From assembly GCA_030268105.1 (NCBI GenBank), contig BSDZ01000040.1, positions 1 through 64,000 of the forward strand: a stretch of 64,000 nt of DNA, given 5' to 3'. Source of the stretch: Volvox africanus (lineage: Eukaryota > Chlorophyta > Chlorophyceae > Chlamydomonadales > Volvocaceae). A program made the position numbers and the translations under genes. Below the pieces are notes generated by a model, which was given only the letters and a program-made list of their open reading frames with translations, was not told where the DNA came from and searched no databases. This document shows positions 46,901 through 60,400 of this stretch, piece by piece. Each line of letters opens with the position of its first letter. The stretch's first letter is position 1.

Positions 46901-49681
46901 GATGAGTTCCCAGCAGGATAGAGCCTGGCTGGAAGAGGGACCTGATGAGAGGTCGCCTGATGAGTTCCCAGCAGGATAGAGCCTGGCTGGAAGAGGGACC
47001 TGATGAGAGGTCGGCTGATGAGTTCCCAGCAGGATAGAGCCTGGCTGGAAGAGGGACCTGATGAGAGGTCGCCTGATGAGTTCCCAGCAGGATAGAGCCT
47101 GGCTGGAAGAGGGACCTGATGAGAGGTTGCCTGATGAGTTCCCAGCAGGATAGACCCTGGCTGGAAGAGGGACCTGATGAGAGGTCGCCTGATGAGTTCC
47201 CAGCAGGATAGAGCCTGGCTGGAAGAGGGACCTTACGAGAGGTCGGATGATGAGTTCCCAGCAGGATAGAGCCTGGCTGGAAGAGGGACCTGATGAGAGG
47301 TCGCCTGATGAGTTCCCAGCAGGATAGAGCCTGGCTGGAAGAGGGACCTTACGAGAGGTCGGATGATGAGTTCCCAGCAGGATAGAGCCTGGCTGGAAGA
47401 GGGACCTGATGAGAGGTCGCCTGATGAATTCCCAGCAGGATAGAGCCTGGCTGGAAGAGGGACCTTACGAGAGGTCGCCTGATGAGTTCCCAGCAGGATA
47501 GAGCCTGGCTGGAAGAGGGACCTGATGAGAGGTCGCCTGATGAGTTCCCAGCAGGATAGAGCCTGGCTGGAAGAGGGACCTGATGAGAGGTCGCCTGATG
47601 AGTTCCCAGCAGGATAGAGCCTGGCTCGAAGGGGGGCCTGATGAGAGGTCGGCTGATGAGTTCCCAGCAGGATAGAGCCTGGCTGGAAGAGGGACCTGAT
47701 GAGAGGTCGCCTGATGAGTTCCCAGCAGGATAGAGCCTGGCTGGAAGAGGGACCTGATGAGAGGTCGCCTGATGAGTTCCCAGCAGGATAGAGCCTGGCT
47801 GGAAGAGGGACCTGATGAGAGGTCGCCTGATGAGTTCCCAGCAGGATAGAACCTGGCTGGAAGAGGGACCTGATGAGAGGTCAGCTGATGAGTTCCCAGC
47901 AGGATAGAGCCTGGCTGGAAGAGGGACCTGATGAGAGGTCGCCTGATGAGTTCCCAGCAGGATAGAGCCTGGCTGGAAGAGGGACCTTACGAGAGGTCGC
48001 CTGATGAGTTCCCAGCAGGATAGAGCCTGGCTGGAAGAGGGACCTGATGAGAGGTCGCCTGATGAGTTCCCAGCAGGATAGAGCCTGGCTGGAAGAGGGA
48101 CCTGATGAGAGGTCGGCTGATGAGTTCCCAGCAGGATAGAGCCTGGCTGGAAGAGGGACCTGATGAGAGGTCGGCTGATGAGTTCCCAGCAGGATAGAGC
48201 CTGGCTGGAAGAGGGACCTGATGAGAGGTCGGCTGATGAGTTCCCAGCAGGATAGAGCCTGGCTGGAAGAGGGACCTGATGAGAGGTCGGCTGATGAGTT
48301 CCCAGCAGGATAGAGCCTGGCTGGAAGAGGGACCTGATGAGAGGTCGGCTGATGAGTTCCCAGCAGGATAGAGCCTGGCTGGAAGAGGGACCTGATGAGA
48401 GGTCGCCTGATGAGTTCCCAGCAGGATAGACCCTGGCTGGAAGAGGGACCTGATGAGAGGTCGCCTGATGAGTTCCCAGCAGGATAGAGCCTGGCTGGAA
48501 GAGGGACCTGATGAGAGGTTGCCTGATGAGTTCCCAGCAGGATAGAGCCTGGCTGGAAGAGGGACCTGATGAGAGGTCGGCTGATGAGTTCCCAGCAGGA
48601 TAGAGCCTGGCTGGAAGAGGGACCTGATGAGAGGTCGCCTGATAAGTTCCCAGCAGGATAGAGCCTGGCTGGAAGAGGGACCTTACGAGAGGTCGGCTGA
48701 TGAGTTCCCAGCAGGATAGAGCCTGGCTGGAAGAGGGACCTGATGAGAGGTCGCCTGATGAATTCCCAGCAGGATAGAGCCTGGCTGGAAGAGGGACCTG
48801 ATGAGAGGTCGCCTGATGAGTTCCCAGCAGGATAGAGCCTGGCTGGAAGAGGGACCTGATGAGAGGTCGCCTGATGAGTTCCCAGCAGGATAGAGCCTGG
48901 CTGGAAGAGGGACCTGATGAGAGGTCGGCTGATGAGTTCCCAGCAGGATAGAGCCTGGCTGGAAGAGGGACCTGATGAGAGGTCGGCTGATGAGTTCCCA
49001 GCAGGATAGAGCCTGGCTGGAAGAGGGACCTGATGAGAGGTCGGCTGATGAGTTCCCAGCAGGATAGAGCCTGGCTGGAAGAGGGACCTGATGAGAGGTC
49101 GGCTGATGAGTTCCCAGCAGGATAGAGCCTGGCTGGAAGAGGGACCTGATGAGAGGTCGCCTGATAAGTTCCCAGCAGGATAGAGCCTGGCTGGAAGAGG
49201 GACCTGATGAGAGGTCGCCTGATGAGTTCCCAGCAGGATAGAGCCTGGCTGGAAGAGGGACCTGATGAGAGGTCGGCTGATGAGTTCCCAGCAGGATAGA
49301 GCCTGGCTGGAAGAGGGACCTTACGAGAGGTCGGCTGATGAGTTCCCAGCAGGATAGAGCCTGGCTGGAAGAGGGACCTGATGATAAGTCGCCTGATGAG
49401 TTCCCAGCAGGATAGAGCCTGGCTGGAAGAGGGACCTGATGAGAGGTCGCCTGATGAGTTCCCAGCAGGATAGAGCCTGGCTGGAAGAGGGACCTGATGA
49501 GAGGTCGGCTGATGAGTTCCCAGCAGGATAGAGCCTGGCTGGAAGAGGGACCTGATGAGAGGTCGCCTGATGAGTTCCCAGCAGGATAGAGCCTGGCTGG
49601 AAGAGGGACCTGATGAGAGGTTGCCTGATGAGTTCCCAGCAGGATAGACCCTGGCTGGAAGAGGGACCTGATGAGAGGTCG

Positions 49682-50670
49682 CCTGATGAGTTCCCAGCAG
49701 GATAGAGCCTGGCTGGAAGAGGGACCTGATGAGAGGTCGGCTGATGAGTTCCCAGCAGGATAGAGCCTGGCTGGAAGAGGGACCTGATGAGAGGTCGGCT
49801 GATGAGTTCCCAGCAGGATAGAGCCTGGCTGGAAGAGGGACCTGATGAGAGGTCGCCTGATGAGTTCCCAGCAGGATAGAGCCTGGCTGGAAGAGGGACA
49901 TTATGAGAGGTCGCCTGATGAGTTCCCAGCAGGATAGAGCCTGGCTGGAAGAGGGACCTGATGAGAGGTTGCCTGATGAGTTCCCAGCAGGATAGAGCCT
50001 GGCTGGAAGAGGGACCTTACGAGAGGTCGGCTGATGAGTTCCCAGCAGGATAGAGCCTGGCTGGAAGAGGGACCTGATGAGAGGTCGCCTGATGAGTTCC
50101 CAGCAGGAAAGAGCCTGGCTGGAAGAGGGACCTAATGAGAGGTCGCCTGGTGAGTTCCCAGCAGGATAGAGCCTGGCTCGAAGAGGGACCTGATGAGAGG
50201 TCGGCTGATGAGTTCCCAGCAGGATAGAGCCTGGCTGGAAGAGGGACCTGATGAGAGGTCGCCTGATGAGTTCCCAGCAGGATAGAGCCTGGCTGGAAGA
50301 GGGACCTGATGAGAGGTCGGCTGATGAGTTCCCAGCAGGATAGAGCCTGGCTGGAAGAGGGACCTGATGAGAGGTCGGCTGATGAGTTCCCAGCAGGATA
50401 GAGCCTGGCTGGAAGAGGGACCTGATGAGAGGTCGGCTGATGAGTTCCCAGCAGGATAGAGCCTGGCTGGAAGAGGGACCTGATGAGAGGTCGGCTGATG
50501 AGTTCCCAGCAGGATAGAGCCTGGCTGGAAGAGGGACCTGATGAGAGGTCGCCTGATGAGTTCCCAGCAGGATAGAGCCTGGCTGGAAGAGGGACCTGAT
50601 GAGAGGTCGCCTGATGAGTTCCCAGCAGGATAGAGCCTGGCTGGAAGAGGGACCTGATGAGAGGTCGCCT
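49682..50670. repeat. 65-unit-offset duplication, copy B
   Basis: Second copy of 45912-46900. The ATT in GGGACATTATGAG makes the CAT that appears as a minus-strand start at 46131 and 49901. Confidence 0.75.
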
Positions 50671-52118
50671 GATGAGTTCCCAGCAGGATAGAGCCTGGCT
50701 GGAAGAGGGACCTGATGAGAGGTCGCCTGATGAGTTCCCAGCAGGATAGAGCCTGGCTGGAAGAGGGACCTGATGAGAGGTTGCCTGATGAGTTCCCAGC
50801 AGGATAGACCCTGGCTGGAAGAGGGACCTGATGAGAGGTCGGCTGATGAGTTCCCAGCAGGATAGACCCTGGCTGGAAGAGGGACCTGATGAGAGGTCGC
50901 CTGATGAGTTCCCAGCAGGATAGAGCCTGGCTGGAAGAGGGACCTGATGAGAGGTTGCCTGATGAGTTCCCAGCAGGATAGACCCTGGCTGGAAGAGGGA
51001 CCTGATGAGAGGTCGCCTGATGAGTTCCCAGCAGGATAGAGCCTGGCTGGAAGAGGGACCTTACGAGAGGTCGGATGATGAGTTCCCAGCAGGATAGAGC
51101 CTGGCTGGAAGAGGGACCTGATGAGAGGTCGCCTGATGAGTTCCCAGCAGGATAGAGCCTGGCTGGAAGAGGGACCTTACGAGAGGTCGGATGATGAGTT
51201 CCCAGCAGGATAGAGCCTGGCTGGAAGAGGGACCTGATGAGAGGTCGCCTGATGAGTTCCCAGCAGGATAGAGCCTGGCTGGAAGAGGGACCTTACGAGA
51301 GGTCGCCTGATGAGTTCCCAGCAGGATAGAGCCTGGCTGGAAGAGGGACCTGATGAGAGGTCGCCTGATGAGTTCCCAGCAGGATAGAGCCTGGCTGGAA
51401 GAGGGACCTGATGAGAGGTCGCCTGATGAGTTCCCAGCAGGATAGAGCCTGGCTGGAAGAGGGACCTGATGAGAGGTCGGCTGATGAGTTCCCAGCAGGA
51501 TAGAGCCTGGCTGGAAGAGGGACCTGATGAGAGGTCGCCTGATGAGTTCCCAGCAGGATAGAGCCTGGCTGGAAGAGGGACCTGATGAGAGGTCGCCTGA
51601 TGAGTTCCCAGCAGGATAGAGCCTGGCTGGAAGAGGGACCTGATGAGAGGTCGCCTGATGAGTTCCCAGCAGGATAGAACCTGGCTGGAAGAGGGACCTG
51701 ATGAGAGGTCGGCTGATGAGTTCCCAGCAGGATAGAGCCTGGCTGGAAGAGGGACCTGATGAGAGGTCGCCTGATGAGTTCCCAGCAGGATAGAGCCTGG
51801 CTGGAAGAGGGACCTTACGAGAGGTCGCCTGATGAGTTCCCAGCAGGATAGAGCCTGGCTGGAAGAGGGACCTGATGAGAGGTCGCCTGATGAGTTCCCA
51901 GCAGGATAGAGCCTGGCTGGAAGAGGGACCTGATGAGAGGTCGGCTGATGAGTTCCCAGCAGGATAGAGCCTGGCTGGAAGAGGGACCTGATGAGAGGTC
52001 GGCTGATGAGTTCCCAGCAGGATAGAGCCTGGCTGGAAGAGGGACCTGATGAGAGGTCGGCTGATGAGTTCCCAGCAGGATAGAGCCTGGCTGGAAGAGG
52101 GACCTGATGAGAGGTCGC

Positions 52119-54437
52119 CTGATGAGTTCCCAGCAGGATAGAGCCTGGCTGGAAGAGGGACCTGATGAGAGGTCGGCTGATGAGTTCCCAGCAGGATAGA
52201 GCCTGGCTGGAAGAGGGACCTGATGAGAGGTCGCCTGATGAGTTCCCAGCAGGATAGACCCTGGCTGGAAGAGGGACCTGATGAGAGGTCGCCTGATGAG
52301 TTCCCAGCAGGATAGAGCCTGGCTGGAAGAGGGACCTGATGAGAGGTTGCCTGATGAGTTCCCAGCAGGATAGAGCCTGGCTGGAAGAGGGACCTGATGA
52401 GAGGTCGGCTGATGAGTTCCCAGCAGGATAGAGCCTGGCTGGAAGAGGGACCTGATGAGAGGTCGGCTGATGAGTTCCCAGCAGGATAGAGCCTGGCTGG
52501 AAGAGGGACCTGATGAGAGGTCGCCTGATGAGTTCCCAGCAGGATAGAGCCTGGCTGGAAGAGGGACCTGATGAGAGGTCGCCTGATGAATTCCCAGCAG
52601 GATAGAGCCTGGCTGGAAGAGGGACCTGATGAGAGGTCGCCTGATGAGTTCCCAGCAGGATAGAGCCTGGCTGGAAGAGGGACCTGATGAGAGGTCGCCT
52701 GATGAGTTCCCAGCAGGATAGAGCCTGGCTGGAAGAGGGACCTGATGAGAGGTCGCCTGATGAGTTCCCAGCAGGATAGAGCCTGGCTGGAAGAGGGACC
52801 TGATGAGAGGTCGGCTGATGAGTTCCCAGCAGGATAGAGCCTGGCTGGAAGAGGGACCTGATGAGAGGTCGGCTGATGAGTTCCCAGCAGGATAGAGCCT
52901 GGCTGGAAGAGGGACCTGATGAGAGGTCGGCTGATGAGTTCCCAGCAGGATAGAGCCTGGCTGGAAGAGGGACCTGATGAGAGGTCGCCTGATAAGTTCC
53001 CAGCAGGATAGAGCCTGGCTGGAAGAGGGACCTGATGAGAGGTCGCCTGATGAGTTCCCAGCAGGATAGAGCCTGGCTGGAAGAGGGACCTGATGAGAGG
53101 TCGGCTGATGAGTTCCCAGCAGGATAGAGCCTGGCTGGAAGAGGGACCTTACGAGAGGTCGGCTGATGAGTTCCCAGCAGGATAGAGCCTGGCTGGAAGA
53201 GGGACCTGATGATAAGTCGCCTGATGAGTTCCCAGCAGGATAGAGCCTGGCTGGAAGAGGGACCTGATGAGAGGTCGGCTGATGAGTTCCCAGCAGGATA
53301 GAGCCTGGCTGGAAGAGGGACCTGATGAGAGGTCGGCTGATGAGTTCCCAGCAGGATAGAGCCTGGCTGGAAGAGGGACCTGATGAGAGGTCGCCTGATG
53401 AGTTCCCAGCAGGATAGACCCTGGCTGGAAGAGGGACCTGATGAGAGGTCGCCTGATGAGTTCCCAGCAGGATAGAGCCTGGCTGGAAGAGGGACCTGAT
53501 GAGAGGTTGCCTGATGAGTTCCCAGCAGGATAGAGCCTGGCTGGAAGAGGGACCTGATGAGAGGTCGGCTGATGAGTTCCCAGCAGGATAGAGCCTGGCT
53601 GGAAGAGGGACCTGATGAGAGGTCGCCTGATGAGTTCCCAGCAGGATAGAGCCTGGCTGGAAGAGGGACCTGATGAGAGGTCGCCTGATGAGTTCCCAGC
53701 AGGATAGAGCCTGGCTGGAAGAGGGACCTGATGAGAGGTCGCCTGATGAATTCCCAGCAGGATAGAGCCTGGCTGGAAGAGGGACCTGATGAGAGGTCGC
53801 CTGATGAGTTCCCAGCAGGATAGAGCCTGGCTGGAAGAGGGACCTGATGAGAGGTCGCCTGATGAGTTCCCAGCAGGATAGAGCCTGGCTGGAAGAGGGA
53901 CCTGATGAGAGGTCGCCTGATGAGTTCCCAGCAGGATAGAGCCTGGCTGGAAGAGGGACCTGATGAGAGGTCGGCTGATGAGTTCCCAGCAGGATAGAGC
54001 CTGGCTGGAAGAGGGACCTGATGAGAGGTCGGCTGATGAGTTCCCAGCAGGATAGAGCCTGGCTGGAAGAGGGACCTGATGAGAGGTCGGCTGATGAGTT
54101 CCCAGCAGGATAGAGCCTGGCTGGAAGAGGGACCTGATGAGAGGTCGCCTGATAAGTTCCCAGCAGGATAGAGCCTGGCTGGAAGAGGGACCTGATGAGA
54201 GGTCGCCTGATGAGTTCCCAGCAGGATAGAGCCTGGCTGGAAGAGGGACCTGATGAGAGGTCGGCTGATGAGTTCCCAGCAGGATAGAGCCTGGCTGGAA
54301 GAGGGACCTTACGAGAGGTCGGCTGATGAGTTCCCAGCAGGATAGAGCCTGGCTGGAAGAGGGACCTGATGATAAGTCGCCTGATGAGTTCCCAGCAGGA
54401 TAGAGCCTGGCTGGAAGAGGGACCTGATGAGAGGTCG
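52119..54437. repeat. 20-unit (1160 bp) higher-order repeat, two tandem copies
   Basis: Positions p and p+1160 agree from about 52119 with one substitution noticed (GGC/GCC near 52464/53624). Private variants repeat at the right offset: GATGAATTCC at about 52587/53747, GATAAGTTCC at about 52991/54151 and GATGATAAGTC at about 53208/54368. The GATGATAAGTC variant also lies 66 units upstream, near 49380, so the family is older than this tandem pair. Confidence 0.8.
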
Positions 54438-57400
54438 CCTGATGAGTTCCCAGCAGGATAGAGCCTGGCTGGAAGAGGGACCTGATGAGAGGTCGGCTGA
54501 TGAGTTCCCAGCAGGATAGAGCCTGGCTGGAAGAGGGACCTGATGAGAGGTCGCCTGATGAGTTCCCAGCAGGATAGAGCCTGGCTGGAAGAGGGACCTG
54601 ATGAGAGGTTGCCTGATGAGTTCCCAGCAGGATAGACCCTGGCTGGAAGAGGGACCTGATGAGAGGTTGCCTGATGAGTTCCCAGCAGGATAGAGCCTGG
54701 CTGGAAGAGGGACCTTACGAGAGGTCGGCTGATGAGTTCCCAGCAGGATAGAGCCTGGCTGGAAGAGGGACCTGATGAGAGGTCGCCTGATGAGTTCCCA
54801 GCAGGATAGAGCCTGGCTGGAAGAGGGACCTTACGAGAGGTCGGATGATGAGTTCCCAGCAGGATAGAGCCTGGCTGGAAGAGGGACCTGATGAGAGGTC
54901 GCCTGATAAGTTCCCAGCAGGATAGAGCCTGGCTGGAAGAGGGACCTGATGAGAGGTCGCCTGATGAGTTCCCAGCAGGATAGAGCCTGGCTGGAAGAGG
55001 GACCTGATGAGAGGTCGGCTGATGAGTTCCCAGCAGGATAGAGCCTGGCTGGAAGAGGGACCTGATGAGAGGTCGGCTGATGAGTTCCCAGCAGGATAGA
55101 GCCTGGCTGGAAGAGGGACCTGATGAGAGGTCGGCTGATGAGTTCCCAGCAGGATAGAGCCTGGCTGGAAGAGGGACCTGATGAGAGGTCGCCTGATGAG
55201 TTCCCAGCAGGATAGAGCCTGGCTGGAAGAGGGACCTGATGAGAGGTCGGCTGATGAGTTCCCAGCAGGATAGAGCCTGGCTGGAAGAGGGACCTGATGA
55301 GAGGTCGCCTGATGAGTTCCCAGCAGGATAGAACCTGGCTGGAAGAGGGACCTGATGAGAGGTCGGCTGATGAGTTCCCAGCAGGATAGAGCCTGGCTGG
55401 AAGAGGGACCTGATGAGAGGTCGCCTGATGAGTTCCCAGCAGGATAGAGCCTGGCTGGAAGAGGGACCTGATGAGAGGTCGGATGATGAGTTCCCAGCAG
55501 GATAGAGCCTGGCTGGAAGAGGGACCTGATGAGAGGTCGGCTGATGAGTTCCCAGCAGGATAGAGCCTGGCTGGAAGAGGGACCTGATGAGAGGTCGGCT
55601 GATGAGTTCCCAGCAGGATAGAGCCTGGCTGGAAGAGGGACCTGATGAGAGGTCGCCTAATGAGTTCCCAGCAGGAAAGAGCCTGGCTGGAAGAGGGACC
55701 TAATGAGAGGTCGCCTGGTGAGTTCCCAGCAGGATAGAGCCTGGCTCGAAGAGGGACCTGATGAGAGGTCGGCTGATGAGTTCCCAGCAGGATAGAGCCT
55801 GGCTGGAAGAGGGACCTGATGAGAGGTCGCCTGATGAGTTCCCAGCAGGATAGAGCCTGGCTGGAAGAGGGACCTGATGAGAGGTCGGCTGATGAGTTCC
55901 CAGCAGGATAGAGCCTGGCTGGAAGAGGGACCTGATGAGAGGTCGGCTGATGAGTTCCCAGCAGGATAGAGCCTGGCTGGAAGAGGGACCTGATGAGAGG
56001 TCGGCTGATGAGTTCCCAGCAGGATAGAGCCTGGCTGGAAGAGGGACCTGATGAGAGGTCGGCTGATGAGTTCCCAGCAGGATAGAGCCTGGCTGGAAGA
56101 GGGACCTGATGAGAGGTCGCCTGATGAGTTCCCAGCAGGATAGAGCCTGGCTGGAAGAGGGACCTGATGAGAGGTCGCCTGATGAGTTCCCAGCAGGATA
56201 GAACCTGGCTGGAAGAGGGACCTGATTAGAGGTCGCCTGATGAGTTCCCAGCAGGATAGAGCCTGGCTGGAAGAGGGACCTGATGAGAGGTCGCCTGATG
56301 AGTTCCCAGCAGGATAGAGCCTGGCTGGAAGAGGGACCTGATGAGAGGTCGGCTGATGAGTTCCCAGCAGGATAGAGCCTGGCTGGAAGAGGGACCTGAT
56401 GAGAGGTCGCCTGATGAGGTCCCAGCAGGATAGAGCCTGGCTGGAAGAGGGACCTGATGAGAGGTTGCCTGATGAGTTCCCAGCAGGATAGACCCTGGCT
56501 GGAAGAGGGACCTGATGAGAGGTCGCCTGATGAGTTCCCAGCAGGATAGAGCCTGGCTGGAAGAGGGACCTTACGAGAGGTCGGATGATGAGTTCCCAGC
56601 AGGATAGAGCCTGGCTGGAAGAGGGACCTGATGAGAGGTCGCCTGATGAGTTCCCAGCAGGATAGAGCCTGGCTGGAAGAGGGACCTTACGAGAGGTCGG
56701 ATGATGAGTTCCCAGCAGGATAGAGCCTGGCTGGAAGAGGGACCTGATGAGAGGTCGCCTGATGAGTTCCCAGCAGGATAGAGCCTGGCTGGAAGAGGGA
56801 CCTGATGAGAGGTCGCCTGATGAGTTCCCAGCAGGATAGAGCCTGGCTGGAAGAGGGACCTGATGAGAGGTCGCCTGATGAGTTCCCAGCAGGATAGAGC
56901 CTGGCTGGAAGAGGGACCTGATGAGAGGTCGCCTGATGAGTTCCCAGCAGGATAGAGCCTGGCTGGAAGAGGGACCTGATGAGAGGTCGGCTGATGAGTT
57001 CCCAGCAGGATAGAGCCTGGCTGGAAGAGGGACCTGATGAGAGGTCGCCTGATGAGTTCCCAGCAGGATAGAGCCTGGCTGGAAGAGGGACCTGATGAGA
57101 GGTCGCCTGATGAGTTCCCAGCAGGATAGAGCCTGGCTGGAAGAGGGACCTGATGAGAGGTCGCCTGATGAGTTCCCAGCAGGATAGAACCTGGCTGGAA
57201 GAGGGACCTGATGAGAGGTCGGCTGATGAGTTCCCAGCAGGATAGAGCCTGGCTGGAAGAGGGACCTGATGAGAGGTCGCCTGATGAGTTCCCAGCAGGA
57301 TAGAGCCTGGCTGGAAGAGGGACCTTACGAGAGGTCGCCTGATGAGTTCCCAGCAGGATAGAGCCTGGCTGGAAGAGGGACCTGATGAGAGGTCGCCTGA

Positions 57401-60400
57401 TGAGTTCCCAGCAGGATAGAGCCTGGCTGGAAGAGGGACCTGATGAGAGGTCGCCTGATGAGTTCCCAGCAGGATAGAGCCTGGCTGGAAGAGGGACCTG
57501 ATGAGAGGTCGGCTGATGAGTTCCCAGCAGGATAGAGCCTGGCTGGAAGAGGGACCTGATGAGAGGTCGGCTGATGAGTTCCCAGCAGGATAGAGCCTGG
57601 CTGGAAGAGGGACCTGATGAGAGGTCGGCTGATGAGTTCCCAGCAGGATAGAGCCTGGCTGGAAGAGGGACCTGATGAGAGGTCGGCTGATGAGTTCCCA
57701 GCAGGATAGAGCCTGGCTGGAAGAGGGACCTGATGAGAGGTCGCCTGATGAGTTCCCAGCAGGATAGACCCTGGCTGGAAGAGGGACCTGATGAGAGGTC
57801 GCCTGATGAGTTCCCAGCAGGATAGAGCCTGGCTGGAAGAGGGACCTGATGAGAGGTTGCCTGATGAGTTCCCAGCAGGATAGAGCCTGGCTGGAAGAGG
57901 GACCTGATGAGAGGTCGGCTGATGAGTTCCCAGCAGGATAGAGCCTGGCTGGAAGAGGGACCTGATGAGAGGTCGCCTGATGAGTTCCCAGCAGGATAGA
58001 GCCTGGCTGGAAGAGGGACCTTACGAGAGGTCGGCTGATGAGTTCCCAGCAGGATAGAGCCTGGCTGGAAGAGGGACCTGATGAGAGGTCGCCTGATGAA
58101 TTCCCAGCAGGATAGAGCCTGGCTGGAAGAGGGACCTGATGAGAGGTCGCCTGATGAGTTCCCAGCAGGATAGAGCCTGGCTGGAAGAGGGACCTGATGA
58201 GAGGTCGCCTGATGAGTTCCCAGCAGGATAGAGCCTGGCTGGAAGAGGGACCTGATGAGAGGTCGCCTGATGAGTTCCCAGCAGGATAGAGCCTGGCTGG
58301 AAGAGGGACCTGATGAGAGGTCGGCTGATGAGTTCCCAGCAGGATAGAGCCTGGCTGGAAGAGGGACCTGATGAGAGGTCGGCTGATGAGTTCCCAGCAG
58401 GATAGAGCCTGGCTGGAAGAGGGACCTGATGAGAGGTCGGCTGATGAGTTCCCAGCAGGATAGAGCCTGGCTGGAAGAGGGACCTGATGAGAGGTCGCCT
58501 GATAAGTTCCCAGCAGGATAGAGCCTGGCTGGAAGAGGGACCTGATGAGAGGTCGCCTGATGAGTTCCCAGCAGGATAGAGCCTGGCTGGAAGAGGGACC
58601 TGATGAGAGGTCGGCTGATGAGTTCCCAGCAGGATAGAGCCTGGCTGGAAGAGGGACCTTACGAGAGGTCGGCTGATGAGTTCCCAGCAGGATAGAGCCT
58701 GGCTGGAAGAGGGACCTGATGAGAGGTCGCCTGATGAGTTCCCAGCAGGATAGAGCCTGGCTGGAAGAGGGACCTGATGAGAGGTCGGCTGATGAGTTCC
58801 CAGCAGGATAGAGCCTGGCTGGAAGAGGGACCTGATGAGAGGTCGCCTGATGAGTTCCCAGCAGGATAGAGCCTGGCTGGAAGAGGGACCTGATGAGAGG
58901 TTGCCTGATGAGTTCCCAGCAGGATAGAGCCTGGCTGGAAGAGGGACCTTACGAGAGGTCGGCTGATGAGTTCCCAGCAGGATAGAGCCTGGCTGGAAGA
59001 GGGACCTGATGAGAGGTCGCCTGATGAGTTCCCAGCAGGATAGAGCCTGGCTGGAAGAGGGACCTTACGAGAGGTCGGATGATGAGTTCCCAGCAGGATA
59101 GAGCCTGGCTGGAAGAGGGACCTGATGAGAGGTCGCCTGATGAATTCCCAGCAGGATAGAGCCTGGCTGGAAGAGGGACCTGATGAGAGGTCGCCTGATG
59201 AGTTCCCAGCAGGATAGAGCCTGGCTGGAAGAGGGACCTGATGAGAGGTCGCCTGATGAGTTCCCAGCAGGATAGAGCCTGGCTGGAAGAGGGACCTGAT
59301 GAGAGGTCGCCTGATGAGTTCCCAGCAGGATAGAGCCTGGCTGGAAGAGGGACCTGATGAGAGGTCGGCTGATGAGTTCCCAGCAGGATAGAGCCTGGCT
59401 GGAAGAGGGACCTGATGAGAGGTCGCCTGATGAGTTCCCAGCAGGATAGAGCCTGGCTGGAAGAGGGACCTGATGAGAGGTCGGCTGATGAGTTCCCAGC
59501 AGGATAGAGCCTGGCTGGAAGAGGGACCTGATGAGAGGTCGCCTGATGAGTTCCCAGCAGGATAGAACCTGGCTGGAAGAGGGACCTGATGAGAGGTCGG
59601 CTGATGAGTTCCCAGCAGGATAGAGCCTGGCTGGAAGAGGGACCTGATGAGAGGTCGCCTGATGAGTTCCCAGCAGGATAGAGCCTGGCTGGAAGAGGGA
59701 CCTTACGAGAGGTCGCCTGATGAGTTCCCAGCAGGATAGAGCCTGGCTGGAAGAGGGACCTGATGAGAGGTCGCCTGATGAGTTCCCAGCAGGATAGAGC
59801 CTGGCTGGAAGAGGGACCTGATGAGAGGTCGGCTGATGAGTTCCCAGCAGGATAGAGCCTGGCTGGAAGAGGGACCTGATGAGAGGTCGGCTGATGAGTT
59901 CCCAGCAGGATAGAGCCTGGCTGGAAGAGGGACCTGATGAGAGGTCGCCTGATGAGTTCCCAGCAGGATAGAGCCTGGCTGGAAGAGGGACCTGATGAGA
60001 GGTCGGCTGATGAGTTCCCAGCAGGATAGAGCCTGGCTGGAAGAGGGACCTGATGAGAGGTCGCCTGATGAGTTCCCAGCAGGATAGAACCTGGCTGGAA
60101 GAGGGACCTGATGAGAGGTCGGCTGATGAGTTCCCAGCAGGATAGAGCCTGGCTGGAAGAGGGACCTGATGAGAGGTCGCCTGATGAGTTCCCAGCAGGA
60201 TAGAGCCTGGCTGGAAGAGGGACCTTACGAGAGGTCGGCTGATGAGGTCCCAGCAGGATAGAGCCTGGCTGGAAGAGGGACCTGATGAGAGGTTGCCTGA
60301 TGAGTTCCCAGCAGGATAGACCCTGGCTGGAAGAGGGACCTGATGAGAGGTTGCCTGATGAGTTCCCAGCAGGATAGAGCCTGGCTGGAAGAGGGACCTT

